DNA of 64,000 nucleotides from Actinacidiphila sp. DG2A-62 (GCF_035825295.1 NZ_JAYMGI010000002.1:5695501-5759500), one strand, 5' to 3'; counted from the first letter of the stretch, positions 7,727-17,428 are shown. A program made the numbers and translations. Notes: generated by a model from the sequence alone, not told the origin.

Positions 7727-9046
7727 GTGGTGACCAGCAAGAATCGCCGTGATCACGACCGGCGCACGTACGTACTCGACACCAGCGTGCTGCTCGCCGA
7801 CCCCAGCGCCTTCACCCGCTTCGACGAGCACGAGGTCGTGCTGCCGGTCGTCGTGGTGACCGAGCTGGAGGCCAAGCGCCACCACCCGGAACTCGGCTAC
7901 TTCGCCCGGCAGGCGCTGCGGTCGCTCGACGAGTTCCGGATCAGGTACGGCAGGCTGGACGCGCCGATCCCGATCGGCGACATCGGCGGCACGCTCCGGG
8001 TCGAGCTGAACCACTCGGACCCCGGGGTGCTGCCCGCGGGCTTCCGGCTCGGCGACAACGACTCGCGCATCCTCGCCGTCGCCCGCAACCTCCAGGCCGA
8101 GGGGTACGACGTCACGGTCGTCTCCAAGGACCTGCCGCTGCGGGTCAAGGCGTCCTCGGTCGGCCTGCTGGCCGAGGAGTACCGCGCCGAGCTGGCGATC
8201 ACCTCGGGCTGGACCGGGATGGAGGAGCTGCAGGTCCCGGCCGAGGACGTGGACGCGCTCTTCGCGCAGGAGACCGTCGCACTGCCCGGGGCGGCCGAGC
8301 TGCCGGTGCACACCGGCCTGGTGCTCCAGTCCGAGCGCGGCAAGGCGCTGGGCCGGGTCACCGAGGACGGGCGGGTCCGGCTGGTGCGCGGCGACCGCGA
8401 GGCGTTCGGCATCCACGGCCGCAGCGCCGAGCAGCGGGTCGCGCTCGACCTGCTGCTCGACCCGGAGGTCGGCATCGTCTCGCTCGGCGGCCGGGCCGGC
8501 ACCGGCAAGTCCGCGCTGGCCCTGTGCGCGGGCCTGGAGGCGGTCCTGGAGCGCCGCCAGCACCGCAAGGTGATGGTCTTCCGGCCGCTGTACGCGGTCG
8601 GCGGCCAGGAGCTGGGCTACCTGCCGGGCACCGAGGCCGAGAAGATGAGCCCGTGGGCGCAGGCGGTCTTCGACACGCTGTCCGCGGTGACCACCAAGGA
8701 GGTCATCGAGGAGGTGGTGGCGCGCGGCATGCTGGAGGTGCTGCCGCTCACCCACATCAGGGGCCGCTCGCTGCACGACGCCTTCGTGATCGTCGACGAG
8801 GCCCAGTCCCTGGAGCGGAACGTCCTGCTGACCGTCCTGTCCCGGGTCGGCGCCGGCTCGCGCGTGGTGCTCACCCACGACGTGGCGCAGCGCGACAACC
8901 TGCGGGTGGGGCGGTACGACGGCGTGGTCGCGGTGGTCGAGAAGCTCAAGGGCCACCCGCTGTTCGCCCATGTGACGCTGACGCGTTCCGAGCGCTCGCC
9001 GATCGCCGCGCTGGTGACCGAGATGCTGGAGGACGGCGTCGGGTGA
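7727..9046 (+). CDS. PIN-PhoH fusion ATPase
   Basis: 439-residue protein of the PhoAT/YlaK type that joins a PIN ribonuclease domain to a PhoH ATPase/helicase domain. The PIN part covers residues 14-150 with the acidic residues in YVLDTSVLLADP, VVTELEAK, GDNDSRILAVA and VSKDLPLRVKA. The PhoH part starts near 235 (EQRVALDLLL) with Walker A GRAGTGKSALAL, Walker B-like VIVDEAQSLE and the conserved VLTHDVAQRD. Family members unwind and cleave RNA and are linked to toxin-antitoxin-like RNA control. The GTG at 7727 is directly followed by a second GTG and no strong ribosome site is visible. A strong terminator follows. Confidence 0.92.
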   Translation: MVTSKNRRDHDRRTYVLDTSVLLADPSAFTRFDEHEVVLPVVVVTELEAKRHHPELGYFARQALRSLDEFRIRYGRLDAPIPIGDIGGTLRVELNHSDPGVLPAGFRLGDNDSRILAVARNLQAEGYDVTVVSKDLPLRVKASSVGLLAEEYRAELAITSGWTGMEELQVPAEDVDALFAQETVALPGAAELPVHTGLVLQSERGKALGRVTEDGRVRLVRGDREAFGIHGRSAEQRVALDLLLDPEVGIVSLGGRAGTGKSALALCAGLEAVLERRQHRKVMVFRPLYAVGGQELGYLPGTEAEKMSPWAQAVFDTLSAVTTKEVIEEVVARGMLEVLPLTHIRGRSLHDAFVIVDEAQSLERNVLLTVLSRVGAGSRVVLTHDVAQRDNLRVGRYDGVVAVVEKLKGHPLFAHVTLTRSERSPIAALVTEMLEDGVG

Positions 9047-9072
9047 GCTGTCCCCAGATCGTATGATTTACG

Positions 9073-9103
9073 GCTGCTGCGCCCCCGAACGGGGCGCAGC
9101 AGC
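9073..9103 (+). terminator. Strong hairpin terminator after phoH-like gene
   Basis: Perfect 13-bp stem (GCTGCTGCGCCCC at 9073-9085 with its complement at 9091-9103) and a five-base loop, 27 bases after the stop codon. Confidence 0.85.
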
Positions 9104-9449
9104 TTAGCGTTTGGGGCCGCCGCTGTCCGGGATTCCGCTCCGCGTACCGCGTGTGAGCTTTGCCACTCAACCGGAAATTGCCGGAGCGCGTCCCCGTACG
9201 GCAGGGTGTGAGGCTGTCAGGCCCCGCTCATGGCACTCCCGCGCCCCCGGGCAACGGATCGCAACGCACACAAGTCAACATCGCCGCCATGAGCCGCCCG
9301 CAGCAACACGCGGAATCCACACCGGAGTTCGCACCGGGCCCGAGCCCCCGTGACCGACCGGCCCGTCCGGCGGACCGGCCAGGGGGACCGCGTCAGGGGC
9401 AGATTGCGTCCGTGCGGTCACCGAGCGGGCGACTCCGGAAGGAAACCGT
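9104..9449. other. Intergenic region upstream of the secreted transglycosylase-like gene
   Basis: About 346 bases with no convincing gene. It would hold the promoter and 5' leader of the gene at 9450, which has GGAAGGAAACC right before its GTG. I looked for a c-di-AMP (ydaO) riboswitch because cell-wall hydrolase genes of actinobacteria often have one, but its conserved blocks were not recognisable. Confidence 0.5.
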
Positions 9450-10136
9450 GTGAGCCCGATCTCGGTACGGGGACTGGCAGTGGCCTCCGCCACCGCCGTC
9501 ACCACCGTGGGCGCCGTCGTCGGCGTCGCGTCAGGCGCGCAGAAGGCCGGGCCGAGCGAGCCGGTCGAAGCCGCGGGCACGACGACCCTCCTCGCGGACA
9601 TCCCCGAGGGGCAGCAGGTCCAGCAGGCATCGCTGACCGAGCAGGTGCTCGCTCAGTCCGACGCCGCGGACGCGACGGCGCGCCAGAGCGCCGAGCAGGC
9701 CGCCCGAGTCCAGGCCGCCAAGGACGCCGCCGCCAAGAAGAAGGCGGCGGACGACGCGGCGGCCGAGGCCGCGAAGAGGAAGCAGCAGGAGGAGCAGGCG
9801 GGTTCCGGTGACGCGGGCGCCAGCTTCCCCACCCAGTCGTCGTACACCGTCGCCGAGGTCAAGGCGATGGCCCAGCAGATCGTGGGCAGCGGGCAGTTCG
9901 CCTGCTTCTCCAACATCGTGACGCGCGAGAGCGGCTGGAACTACCTGGCCGTCAACCCCTCGTCGGGCGCGTACGGTCTGGTGCAGGCCAACCCCGGCAG
10001 CAAGATGGCGTCGGTGGCCTCCGACTGGCGGACCAACCCGGCCACCCAGATCAAGTGGGGCCTGAACTACATGAACAGCCGGTACGGCAGCCCCTGCGGC
10101 GCCTGGGACTACTGGCAGGCCCACAGCTCGTACTGA
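9450..10136 (+). CDS. Secreted lytic transglycosylase-like protein
   Basis: 228-residue exported protein. Residues 1-30 form a signal peptide; residues 60-120 are an Ala/Lys/Gln-rich coiled coil (KDAAAKKKAADDAAAEAAKR), a common spacer in wall enzymes. The C-terminal 85 residues are an SLT-like domain: ACFSNIVTRESGWNYLAVNP carries the likely catalytic Glu in RESGWN, followed by SGAYGLVQANPGSKM and NPATQIKWGLNYM. It probably cleaves or binds peptidoglycan outside the membrane. GTG start with a GGAAGGA site. The gene stands alone between two strong terminators, so it is likely monocistronic. Confidence 0.88.
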   Translation: MSPISVRGLAVASATAVTTVGAVVGVASGAQKAGPSEPVEAAGTTTLLADIPEGQQVQQASLTEQVLAQSDAADATARQSAEQAARVQAAKDAAAKKKAADDAAAEAAKRKQQEEQAGSGDAGASFPTQSSYTVAEVKAMAQQIVGSGQFACFSNIVTRESGWNYLAVNPSSGAYGLVQANPGSKMASVASDWRTNPATQIKWGLNYMNSRYGSPCGAWDYWQAHSSY

Positions 10137-10224
10137 GCGCTCCGCTCGCCGCCGGCGGCACCCCCGCACCGGGCGGCCCGGCGGACACGCGGCTCACCCT
10201 GCTCCCCGAGGAGCACGCACGACA

Positions 10225-10253
10225 CGGCCGGCGGTACGACGTACCGCCGGCCG
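10225..10253 (+). terminator. Hairpin terminator after transglycosylase-like gene
   Basis: Perfect 13-bp inverted repeat (CGGCCGGCGGTAC at 10225-10237, complement at 10241-10253) with a three-base spacer, about 90 bases after the stop. Confidence 0.75.
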
Positions 10254-10361
10254 CTCGCACTCCGCCGACCGGGGCAACCCCTCCTCCCGGTAACGTCGTC
10301 CTCCACAGCAGTGCCACAGCAGGCGCTGCCACGGACGGCTGAGGGGTCAGGGGAGAGCACC

Positions 10362-12260
10362 ATGCCGGACAAGCGCCACTGGAGCGCCGCATTGGCGCGC
10401 GGGTTGGCGGACCTCGCCGGACGCATCGAGCAGCGGCAGGCCGCCGTCAGCGCCGCGCGGGCCCGCGCCGCTCTCCCCGATCTCCCCGACGACGTCTACG
10501 CCGACCGGCCGCCGGCCCCGCGCGGCGGGACCCCTGCCGACCCCGGCGGTCCCGGCGCCGACGGCGACCCCGCGCCGGGGGCCGGCCCCGGCCGCGGCGC
10601 CCACCCCGACCACCCGTCCGCCGCCGCGGACTCCGCCGCCGGGTCCGCCGGGTCCGCCGGGGCGCCGGCGCCCGCCGCGGGCCGGGCCGTCGTGCCCGCC
10701 CAGCGGGCCGCGCCGCGCGACCCGGTCGCCGCGGTGCCGTGGAGCATGCGGGTCTCCGCCGAGGTCGGCTGGCGGCTGCTGGTGCTGGCCGGCACGGTCT
10801 GGGTGCTGATGCGGGTGATCGGCGCGGTCCAGCTGGTGGTCCTCGCCTTCGTCGCCGGACTGCTCATCACCGCGCTGCTCCAGCCGTTCGTGGCCCGGCT
10901 CAAGCGCGCCGGGGTGCCGCGCGGCCTGGCCACCGCGATGGTGTGCGTCGGCGGCTTCATCGTGATGGGCCTGGTCGGCTGGTTCGTGGTGTGGCAGGTG
11001 ATGGACAACGTCGACACCCTGTCCAGCCGCCTCCAGGACGGCATCTCCGAGGGCAAGAAGTGGCTGCTCAACAGCCCCTTCCACGTCACCGACGACCAGA
11101 TCAACCAGATCGCCAACAACCTCAGCAACGCGCTCAGCCACAACACCAAGCAGCTCACCGACGCCGGCCTGCAGGGCGTCACCTTCATCGTCGACCTGCT
11201 GACCGGCATGCTGCTGGCGATGTTCAGCACGATCTTCCTGCTCTACGACGGCCCCAACATCTGGAACTGGGTGCTGCGGCTGTTCCCCGAGCCGGCCCGG
11301 GACGCGCTGTCCGGGGCCGGCCCGCGGGCCTGGTCGACCCTCACCCACTACGTGCGCGGCACGGTCATCGTCGCGCTGATCGACGCGATCTGCATCGGCG
11401 TCGGCATCTTCTTCCTCGGGGTGCCGATGGCGGTGCCGCTGGCCGTGGTGATCTTCCTGTCGTCGTTCGTGCCGCTGGTCGGCGCGGTGGCGTCGGGCGC
11501 GATCGCGGTGGTCGTCGCGCTGGTCACCGAGGGGCCGTTCAGCGCGCTGCTGGTGCTGGGCGTGGTGCTCGCGGTGCAGCAGATCGAGGGGCACATCCTG
11601 CAGCCGTTCATCCTGGGCCGGGCGGTGCGGGTGCACCCGCTCGCGGTCGTGCTGTCGGTCGCGGCGGGCTCGCTGATCGCCGGCATCGGCGGCGCGGTGG
11701 TCGCGGTGCCGCTGGCCGCCGTCGCGAACACGGTCGTCGCCTACCTGCGCGCGTACCAGAAGGTGGGCCGGGCCGGCGCGGACGCGATGCTGGCCGGCGG
11801 CGGCGCGGCGGCGCTCACGGCGGGCGCCGGCGAGGAGCCCGGAGACTCCGGTTCCGGTACGGCTTCCGGGGCCGGCTCTGACGCGGGTTCCGGCTCCGGT
11901 GGTGCGGCGGGCCGACCGGCCGAGGCGAAGAAGACCGCCGGGAGTTCGGACCGCGCGGAGCACGCGGACCACGCGGCGGACGCGGCGACGGACGGTCAGG
12001 ACACCGCGCCCGGCGCCGAAACCAAGACCGCGTCCGAAACCAAGACCGCGACCGACGCCGCGGCGGACGCCGGCACCGCGACCGGCACCGCGACGGGCGC
12101 CGGCACCGCGACCGGCGCCGGCCCTGACGCCGAGCCCGGCGCCGGTCCCGAGTCCGGCGCCTCCGCGGACACCCCTGACGGCGCCCCCGGCCCGAAAGCC
12201 GCTCCCGGCCCGAAAGCCGGCCCCGGCACCCCGACCGAGCCCGCCGACGCCGAGGTCTGA
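10362..12260 (+). CDS. AI-2E family transporter (TerC/PerM-like permease)
   Basis: Polytopic membrane protein of the AI-2 exporter/PerM family, 632 residues from the ATG at 10362, which has GGGGAG seven bases upstream. An N-terminal 120-residue Pro/Ala/Gly-rich stretch precedes the membrane core (residues 130-470), with helices such as LVVLAFVAGLLITALLQPF, the conserved inter-helix loop around WLLNSPFHVTDDQINQIANN, and the family end block VQQIEGHILQPFILGRAVRV followed by HPLAVVLSV. The last 150 residues are Ala/Gly/Thr/Pro/Glu low-complexity sequence, unusually long for the family and presumably cytoplasmic. Substrate unknown; the AI-2 label is a family name only. Confidence 0.88.
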   Translation: MPDKRHWSAALARGLADLAGRIEQRQAAVSAARARAALPDLPDDVYADRPPAPRGGTPADPGGPGADGDPAPGAGPGRGAHPDHPSAAADSAAGSAGSAGAPAPAAGRAVVPAQRAAPRDPVAAVPWSMRVSAEVGWRLLVLAGTVWVLMRVIGAVQLVVLAFVAGLLITALLQPFVARLKRAGVPRGLATAMVCVGGFIVMGLVGWFVVWQVMDNVDTLSSRLQDGISEGKKWLLNSPFHVTDDQINQIANNLSNALSHNTKQLTDAGLQGVTFIVDLLTGMLLAMFSTIFLLYDGPNIWNWVLRLFPEPARDALSGAGPRAWSTLTHYVRGTVIVALIDAICIGVGIFFLGVPMAVPLAVVIFLSSFVPLVGAVASGAIAVVVALVTEGPFSALLVLGVVLAVQQIEGHILQPFILGRAVRVHPLAVVLSVAAGSLIAGIGGAVVAVPLAAVANTVVAYLRAYQKVGRAGADAMLAGGGAAALTAGAGEEPGDSGSGTASGAGSDAGSGSGGAAGRPAEAKKTAGSSDRAEHADHAADAATDGQDTAPGAETKTASETKTATDAAADAGTATGTATGAGTATGAGPDAEPGAGPESGASADTPDGAPGPKAAPGPKAGPGTPTEPADAEV

Positions 12261-12470
12261 CGCGCCGTCGGGCACGAGCCCCCCGCGCCCGTATCCGACG
12301 GCGCGTCACACCCGTGCGTTGCTCCGTGCGCAGCCCGTCCGCCCGCGTCAGCCGCCACAGCGGCGGCAGGCTGAGCGGCGTCACCCCGACGACCGCCGCG
12401 CCGCAGCGCGCCGCGCTCCCCGTCGGACATCGCGGTCAGGTCGCGGCCGCGGCTCCGCCCGCCCCCGCGG

Positions 12471-12995
12471 TCACGCCGTCACCGCCGCGGCCAGCTGGTC
12501 CAGGCGGGCCGCGGTCAGCTCCAGCCACCGCAGGTCGGCTTCCAGGTGGAACAGCGCGTGGTCGCAGATCAGCTGGTCCGCGAGGTCGCCGCCGCTCTTG
12601 CGCCGGGTCAGCTCGCGCATCAGCCGCAGGTGCTCGGCCCGCTGGGTGTCCAGCAGGTCCGCGGCCGAGCGCCCGGTGAGCAGCGCCAGCACGACCTTGG
12701 TGTAGAGCGTGGTCCGGAGGTACGGCTCCGGCTTCTCCGGCTGCGCCAGCCAGCTCTCGACGTCCGTGACGCCGGCGTCGGTGATCGCGTACCGCTTGCG
12801 CTCGGGCCCGCCGCCCGGCTCTGTCCCGTCGACCTCGACCAGACCGCTCTTCAGCAGCCGGGCCATCGTCGAGTAGACCTGGCCGTAGGCGAGCGGCCGG
12901 TCGTGTCCGAAGCGTTCGTCGAAAGCGCGCTTGAGGTCGTAACCGTGGCGCGGCCCGGACTCCAAAAGTCCGAGGAGGGTGTGGCCGATGGACAT
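12471..12995 (-). CDS. PadR-family transcriptional regulator
   Basis: PadR-type winged-helix repressor of 174 residues. The DNA-binding part is residues 1-80 (MSIGHTLLGLLESGPRHGYD, then KRAFDERFGHDRPLAYGQVY and MARLLKSGLVEVD), followed by a helical C-terminal dimerisation domain. The start at 12995 fits the family; the frame is open to 13094 but the upstream part is not conserved in kind. A -10-like TAGTGT (complement of 13003-13008) ends seven bases before the ATG and no ribosome site is visible, so the mRNA is probably leaderless. The 33-bp palindrome just upstream overlaps its own promoter, pointing to autoregulation, and may also control the divergent permease gene. Confidence 0.9.
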   Translation of the reverse strand: MSIGHTLLGLLESGPRHGYDLKRAFDERFGHDRPLAYGQVYSTMARLLKSGLVEVDGTEPGGGPERKRYAITDAGVTDVESWLAQPEKPEPYLRTTLYTKVVLALLTGRSAADLLDTQRAEHLRLMRELTRRKSGGDLADQLICDHALFHLEADLRWLELTAARLDQLAAAVTA

Positions 12996-13009
12996 GCGGC
13001 GCACACTAC

Positions 13010-13042
13010 ACCAGGGGTATACATCGCGTGTATACCCCTGGT
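13010..13042. promoter_or_regulatory. Perfect 33-bp palindrome, likely PadR operator
   Basis: Arms ACCAGGGGTATACA (13010-13023) and TGTATACCCCTGGT (13029-13042) are perfectly complementary over 14 bases around a five-base centre TCGCG. It lies immediately upstream of the padR-like -10 box, in the space shared with the divergent permease, which is the position expected for an autoregulated operator. The inner GTATACA/TGTATAC halves resemble ATGT-N8-ACAT PadR sites. Confidence 0.8.
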
Positions 13043-13108
13043 GCATACGCCCTGCGTCCACCGTACGGAGGCTGTGGGTACCCCGTCCGTTCATTTGCCG
13101 GGCCTACT

Positions 13109-14481
13109 GTGCGGACCGCCCCGGAGGCGGCGGACCGGCCGGGCACGCCCGGGAGGTGGCAGTCAGGTGGGGACGCGACACGAGGAGCCGGCGGGGAGTC
13201 GGCCGGCCGGCGGGGAGCGGCGGACCGGGCCGGGCCCGGCGCCGGACTCGTGCGGCGGCTCGGGGTGTTCGACGCGGTGGTGGTCGGGCTCGGGGCGATG
13301 ATCGGCGCCGGGATCTTCGCCGCGCTGGCCCCCGCGGCGGCCGCGGCCGGCCCGGGCTGCTGCCCGCGCTCGCGCTCGCCGCGCTGGTCGCGTACTGCAA
13401 CGCCACGTCCTCCGCCCGGCTCGCCGCACGGCACCCGCAGTCCGGCGGCACCTACGTGTACGGCCGCGAGCGGCTCGGGCCGTTCTGGGGCTACCTCGCC
13501 GGCTGGGCGTTCGTGGTCGGCAAGACCGCGTCGTGCGCGGCGATGGCGCTGACCGCGGGCTCCTACGCCTGGCCGGCCCACCCGCACCTGGCGGCCGTGG
13601 CGGCGGTCGCCGCGCTGACCGCCGTCGACTGCGCCGGGGTGCAGAAGTCCGCGTGGCTGACCCGGGCGCTGGTCGCCGCGGTCCTCGCCGTGCTGGTGGC
13701 CGTCGTCGCGGTCTGCCTGGCCGGGGGCGAGGCCCGCGCGGGGCGGCTGCGGGCCGGCGGCGGGACCGGGCCGGGCGGCGTGCTGCGCGCGGCCGGGCTG
13801 CTCTTCTTCGCCTTCGCCGGCTACGCCCGCATCGCGACGCTGGGCGAGGAGGTGCGCGACCCGGGCCGCACGATCCCGCGCGCGATCCCGCTGGCGCTGG
13901 GCATCGCCCTGGCGGTGTACGCGGCGGTGGCCGCGGCGACCGTCGCCGTGCTCGGGCCCGACCGGCTGGCGGGCGCGGCGGCGCCGCTGGCCGCGGCGGC
14001 CCGGGCGGCCGGGGCGCCGGGCCTCGCGCCGCTGGTCCGGGTCGGCGCGACGCTGGCCGCACTCGGGTCGCTGCTGGCGCTGATCCTCGGCGTGTCCCGC
14101 ACGACGCTGGCGATGGCGCGCGACCGCCACCTGCCGCACGCGCTGGCGGCGGTGCACCCGCGGTTCCGGGTGCCGCACCGCGCCGCCCTCGCGGTGGGCG
14201 CGGTCGCGGCGGTCCTCGCGGCCACCGCCGACCTGCGCGGCGCGATCGGCTTCTCCTCGTTCGGCGTCCTGGCCTACTACGCGATCGCCAACGCCGCGGC
14301 GCTCACCCTCACCCGCGCCGAACGGCGGCCGCCGCCGGCCGTCCCCGTCCTCGGCGCGGCCGGCTGCGCCGCCCTGGCCTTCGCGCTCCCCGTCCCCGCG
14401 GTCCTGTCCGGCGCGGCGGTCCTCGCGCTCGGGGCCGCGTCCTACGCCGTCCGCTGGTCGATCACCGGCCGCGCGGCCTGA
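13109..14481 (+). pseudogene. APC-family amino acid permease, frameshifted as sequenced
   Basis: Amino-acid/polyamine permease of the APC superfamily, interrupted by a frame change. The N-terminal part, LGVFDAVVVGLGAMIGAGIF (the classic first helix), is in one frame and runs to AAAAAGPG. From about 13350-13358 the protein continues in the next frame as LLPALALAALVAYCNATSSA and on through the rest of the transporter to ARIATLGEEVRDPGRTIPRA and the end. The join is inside GGCCCGGG, where one missing base would restore the gene. Start is uncertain (GTG 13109 or 13250). Divergent from the PadR gene, which may repress it. Either a recent pseudogene or a sequencing indel. Confidence 0.8.
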
Positions 14482-14752
14482 CCTGGCGCGCACGCCCCGG
14501 CCGGAAGCCGACGGCCGCGACCGCCCGCCGACGCCGCCCCCGCCGCGCGCTGCAGCCCCGGGGCACGGGACGTCCGCACCTGCCCCGAGGCTGCGTCCAG
14601 CCCCCGCCCGACACCGCGCGACGCCACCCACCATCGCACCGCTGCGGGCCCGCGGCACGTCGGGGCGGCCGCGCCCGCGCGGCCCCGCGGCGTGGCGGCG
14701 CGCAGCCTCCCGGAGCCGGGATCAGCTCGGCCCCGGCCGCAGCGCTCGCGCC

Positions 14753-17428
14753 CTACAGCGGCAGCTCGAACCAGACGACCTTGCCCGCGCCCAGACGGGT
14801 GGCGCCCCAGCGTTGGGCCATCCGGTTGACCAGGTAGAGCCCTCGGCCGCCCTCCTCCTCGGGGGCGGCGTGCCGCATCCGGGGCAGCAGCGGCGCGTCG
14901 TCGCCGACTTCGCAGCGCAGCACGTCGGTGCGCAGGAGGCGCAGGGTGATGGGCCGTTCGGCGTAGCGGACCGCGTTGGTGACGATCTCGCTGACCAGGA
15001 GTTCGGCCGCGTCGACCTGGTCCTCCAGCTCCCAGCGGCGCAGCGCCTGGCGGATCAGGCGGCGGGCCCGGCCGGCGGTCTGGGCCTGGGGCTCCAGGAA
15101 CCAGTACGCGACGTCGCTCGGCGCGATCCCGTCGAACCGCGCGGCCAGCAGCGCGATGTCGTCGTCGCGGTCGCCGGGGCCGAGGATCTCCAGCACCTCG
15201 TCGCACAGCGGCTCCAGCGGCGGCGGGGACACCACGGTCGCCGCGTCGTGCAGACGCTCGCGCAGCAGCTCGATGCCGCCCCACACGTCGCGGCTGCGGG
15301 ACTCCACCAGGCCGTCGGTGTAGAGCAGCAGCGTCGCACCGGCCGGCGCGGGCAGCTCGACCGCCTCGAACGGCACCCCGCCGACGCCGATCGGCGCGCC
15401 CGGCGGCACCCGCAGCACCTCCGCGAGGCCGTCCGCGTGCAGCAGGACGGGCGGCGGATGGCCGGCGTTGGCCACGACCAGGCGGTGGGCGATCGGGTCG
15501 TAGACCGCGTAGACGCAGGTGGCCATCCGGTCCTGGCCGAGCCGCTGGGCCTGCTCGTCCAGGTGGTAGAGGACCTCCTGCGGGGCGAGGTCGAGCCCGG
15601 CGAGGGTCTGCACGGTGGTGCGCAGCTGACCCATGATCGCGGCCGAGGTCATCGAGTGGCCCATGACGTCGCCGACCACCAGCGCGACGCGGCTGCCGGG
15701 CAGCGGGATCGCGTCGTACCAGTCGCCGCCGACCCGCGCGGACTCCGCGGCCGGCAGGTAGCGGCTGGCCAGCCGTACGCCGGTGGGCTGGGGCAGCGAG
15801 TCCGGCAGCATCTCGCGCTGCAGCGCGTCGGCGATGTACGCCTCGCGGCCGTAGAGCACCGCCTTGTCGACGCCGAGCGCGGTGTGCGTGGCCAGCTGCG
15901 CGGCCACCAGCAGGTCGTCGGCCTCGAAGGCGGGCCGGTCGGGGCGGCGCAGCAGCACCGCCGCGCCGATCACCCGGCGCCGGCCGCGCAGCGGCGCGAG
16001 CAGCGCGCGGCGGCCGGTGGGCAGCGGGCCCTCGGGGTTGCCGAGCAGCTCGGCCAGCGCCGCCGCGGCCCGCGGCGAGTCCGCGAACACCGGCCGCACC
16101 CCGCGCAGCACCTCCGCCAGCGGCCCGTCGAGCAGCACGCCGATCGGCTCGGAGCCGTAGGCCGGTTCGAGCGAGGGCAGCGGCGGGCCGACCGCGCCCA
16201 CCGGCTGGTCGCCGGCCGGGTCGGGCCCGTCCAGACCGCCGTCGGAGCGCCGCAGCCGCAGCCGCAGCGGCCCGCTGGGCCGTTCGTCGCCGACCGGCAG
16301 CGGATCGCGCAGGTAGACCAGGATCGCGTCGGCGAAGGCGGGCACCGCGGAACGGCACAGGCCCAGCAAAATCTCGTCCAGGTCCAGGCCGCGGGCGATC
16401 CGCCGGGTGGCCGCGCCCACGTAGCGCAGCCGGTCGGCCTCCGGGCCGGTCTGTGCGGGCATCGGGATGCGCATCCCGACCGAGTCCTCGTCCCCGATGT
16501 GGCTCGCGTCGACCGGCGTCCCCCGCGGCGGCGTGCTCACGAACGACTGCGCCACCGCGTCGCCCCCTTCGCTCCCTCGGGCTGCCCGGGGCCCTCGGGT
16601 CCCCTGCGCCCTCCGTGTCCCGTGGCCCGCGCGGGCGTCCCCCCGCGGGCGGTCGTCGCCCGGCCCGGCCGGCTCGCGGGCGCCGCGCGGCCCGTCCGCT
16701 CCGTGCGCCCCGGCGGCTCCCGGTGCGCCCGGCCCGCCGCCCCGGCCCTCGCGCCCGCCGTACGGGCCGTAGGGGCCCTGTCCGCCGTACGGGCCGTGCT
16801 CGCCGTACGTCTCCTGGTACGCGTCCTGCCCGGTGTACGGCGAGGGTTCCGCGTACGGCGCGGGCCGGTCGTAGCCGGGCGGCTCGGTCACCGCGTCCTG
16901 CGCGGGTCCGGCCGTCCCGTCGTCGTGGCCGTAGGGGCCGGCCGCGTGCGGCGAGCGGCGGTCGCGGCCCGGCTCGTCGCCGTCCCGCGCGTCGTCGCGG
17001 CCGCGGTCGTGGGGGTCCTCGGCATGCGAAGATCCGCCGCGCGGAGGGTCCGCGTGCGGGCGCGCCGCCGCGTCGTCCCCGTCCGCGGGCTGCCCGCTGG
17101 CGGGCGCGCGCTGCGGACGCCCCGCGCCCGGCGGCTCCGCCGTCCCTGATCCGGCCACTGGGTCACCATACGGCGCATCCGTGCCCGCCGTGCGGGGGCG
17201 GGGGTGTGCGGGGTCGGCGGAGGACTCGTGCGGGGAGTCGCCGGCCCGCGCGGACTCCTCCGGGGGCGCGGCGGCCGCGCCACGCGGTTCCCGGGCACGG
17301 CGGGGGTCCGCCGGGCCCCTCGACCCCCGCGGGCCCCGGGAGCCGGGAGACTCCTGGGGGTCCGGGGAGCCGAGCGGGGGCGCGGCGGGTGTGTGGGGCG
17401 GGTCCGTGGTCACGCGAGTCGGTTCCAT
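14753..17428 (-). CDS. SpoIIE-type protein phosphatase with GAF and ATPase domains
   Basis: 891-residue regulatory protein. Residues 1-320 are Pro/Gly/Asp/Arg-rich and probably disordered, with Tyr-Gly-rich repeats. A GAF-like sensor domain follows (about 335-525, ATRRIARGLDLDEILLGLCR), then a PP2C/SpoIIE Ser/Thr phosphatase (about 540-740) with VGGDWYDAIPLPGSRVALVV, GDVMGHSMTSAA and LLLYTDGLVESRSRD, and last a GHKL ATPase/anti-sigma kinase-like domain (VSEIVTNAVRYAERPITLRL, EEEGGRGLYLVNRMAQRWG). Such proteins act in partner-switching networks that control alternative sigma factors. The first codon has no clear ribosome site, so the true start may lie further in. It follows the methyltransferase gene by 51 bases on the same strand. 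Confidence 0.9.
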   Translation of the reverse strand: MEPTRVTTDPPHTPAAPPLGSPDPQESPGSRGPRGSRGPADPRRAREPRGAAAAPPEESARAGDSPHESSADPAHPRPRTAGTDAPYGDPVAGSGTAEPPGAGRPQRAPASGQPADGDDAAARPHADPPRGGSSHAEDPHDRGRDDARDGDEPGRDRRSPHAAGPYGHDDGTAGPAQDAVTEPPGYDRPAPYAEPSPYTGQDAYQETYGEHGPYGGQGPYGPYGGREGRGGGPGAPGAAGAHGADGPRGAREPAGPGDDRPRGDARAGHGTRRAQGTRGPRAARGSEGGDAVAQSFVSTPPRGTPVDASHIGDEDSVGMRIPMPAQTGPEADRLRYVGAATRRIARGLDLDEILLGLCRSAVPAFADAILVYLRDPLPVGDERPSGPLRLRLRRSDGGLDGPDPAGDQPVGAVGPPLPSLEPAYGSEPIGVLLDGPLAEVLRGVRPVFADSPRAAAALAELLGNPEGPLPTGRRALLAPLRGRRRVIGAAVLLRRPDRPAFEADDLLVAAQLATHTALGVDKAVLYGREAYIADALQREMLPDSLPQPTGVRLASRYLPAAESARVGGDWYDAIPLPGSRVALVVGDVMGHSMTSAAIMGQLRTTVQTLAGLDLAPQEVLYHLDEQAQRLGQDRMATCVYAVYDPIAHRLVVANAGHPPPVLLHADGLAEVLRVPPGAPIGVGGVPFEAVELPAPAGATLLLYTDGLVESRSRDVWGGIELLRERLHDAATVVSPPPLEPLCDEVLEILGPGDRDDDIALLAARFDGIAPSDVAYWFLEPQAQTAGRARRLIRQALRRWELEDQVDAAELLVSEIVTNAVRYAERPITLRLLRTDVLRCEVGDDAPLLPRMRHAAPEEEGGRGLYLVNRMAQRWGATRLGAGKVVWFELPL

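Noticed and set aside
9104..9449. ydaO (c-di-AMP) riboswitch before the transglycosylase-like gene
   Set aside because: The usual conserved blocks of the actinobacterial ydaO motif, including the AGCTAACC-type end, are not recognisable here. Only scattered GGGGGACC-like strings occur.
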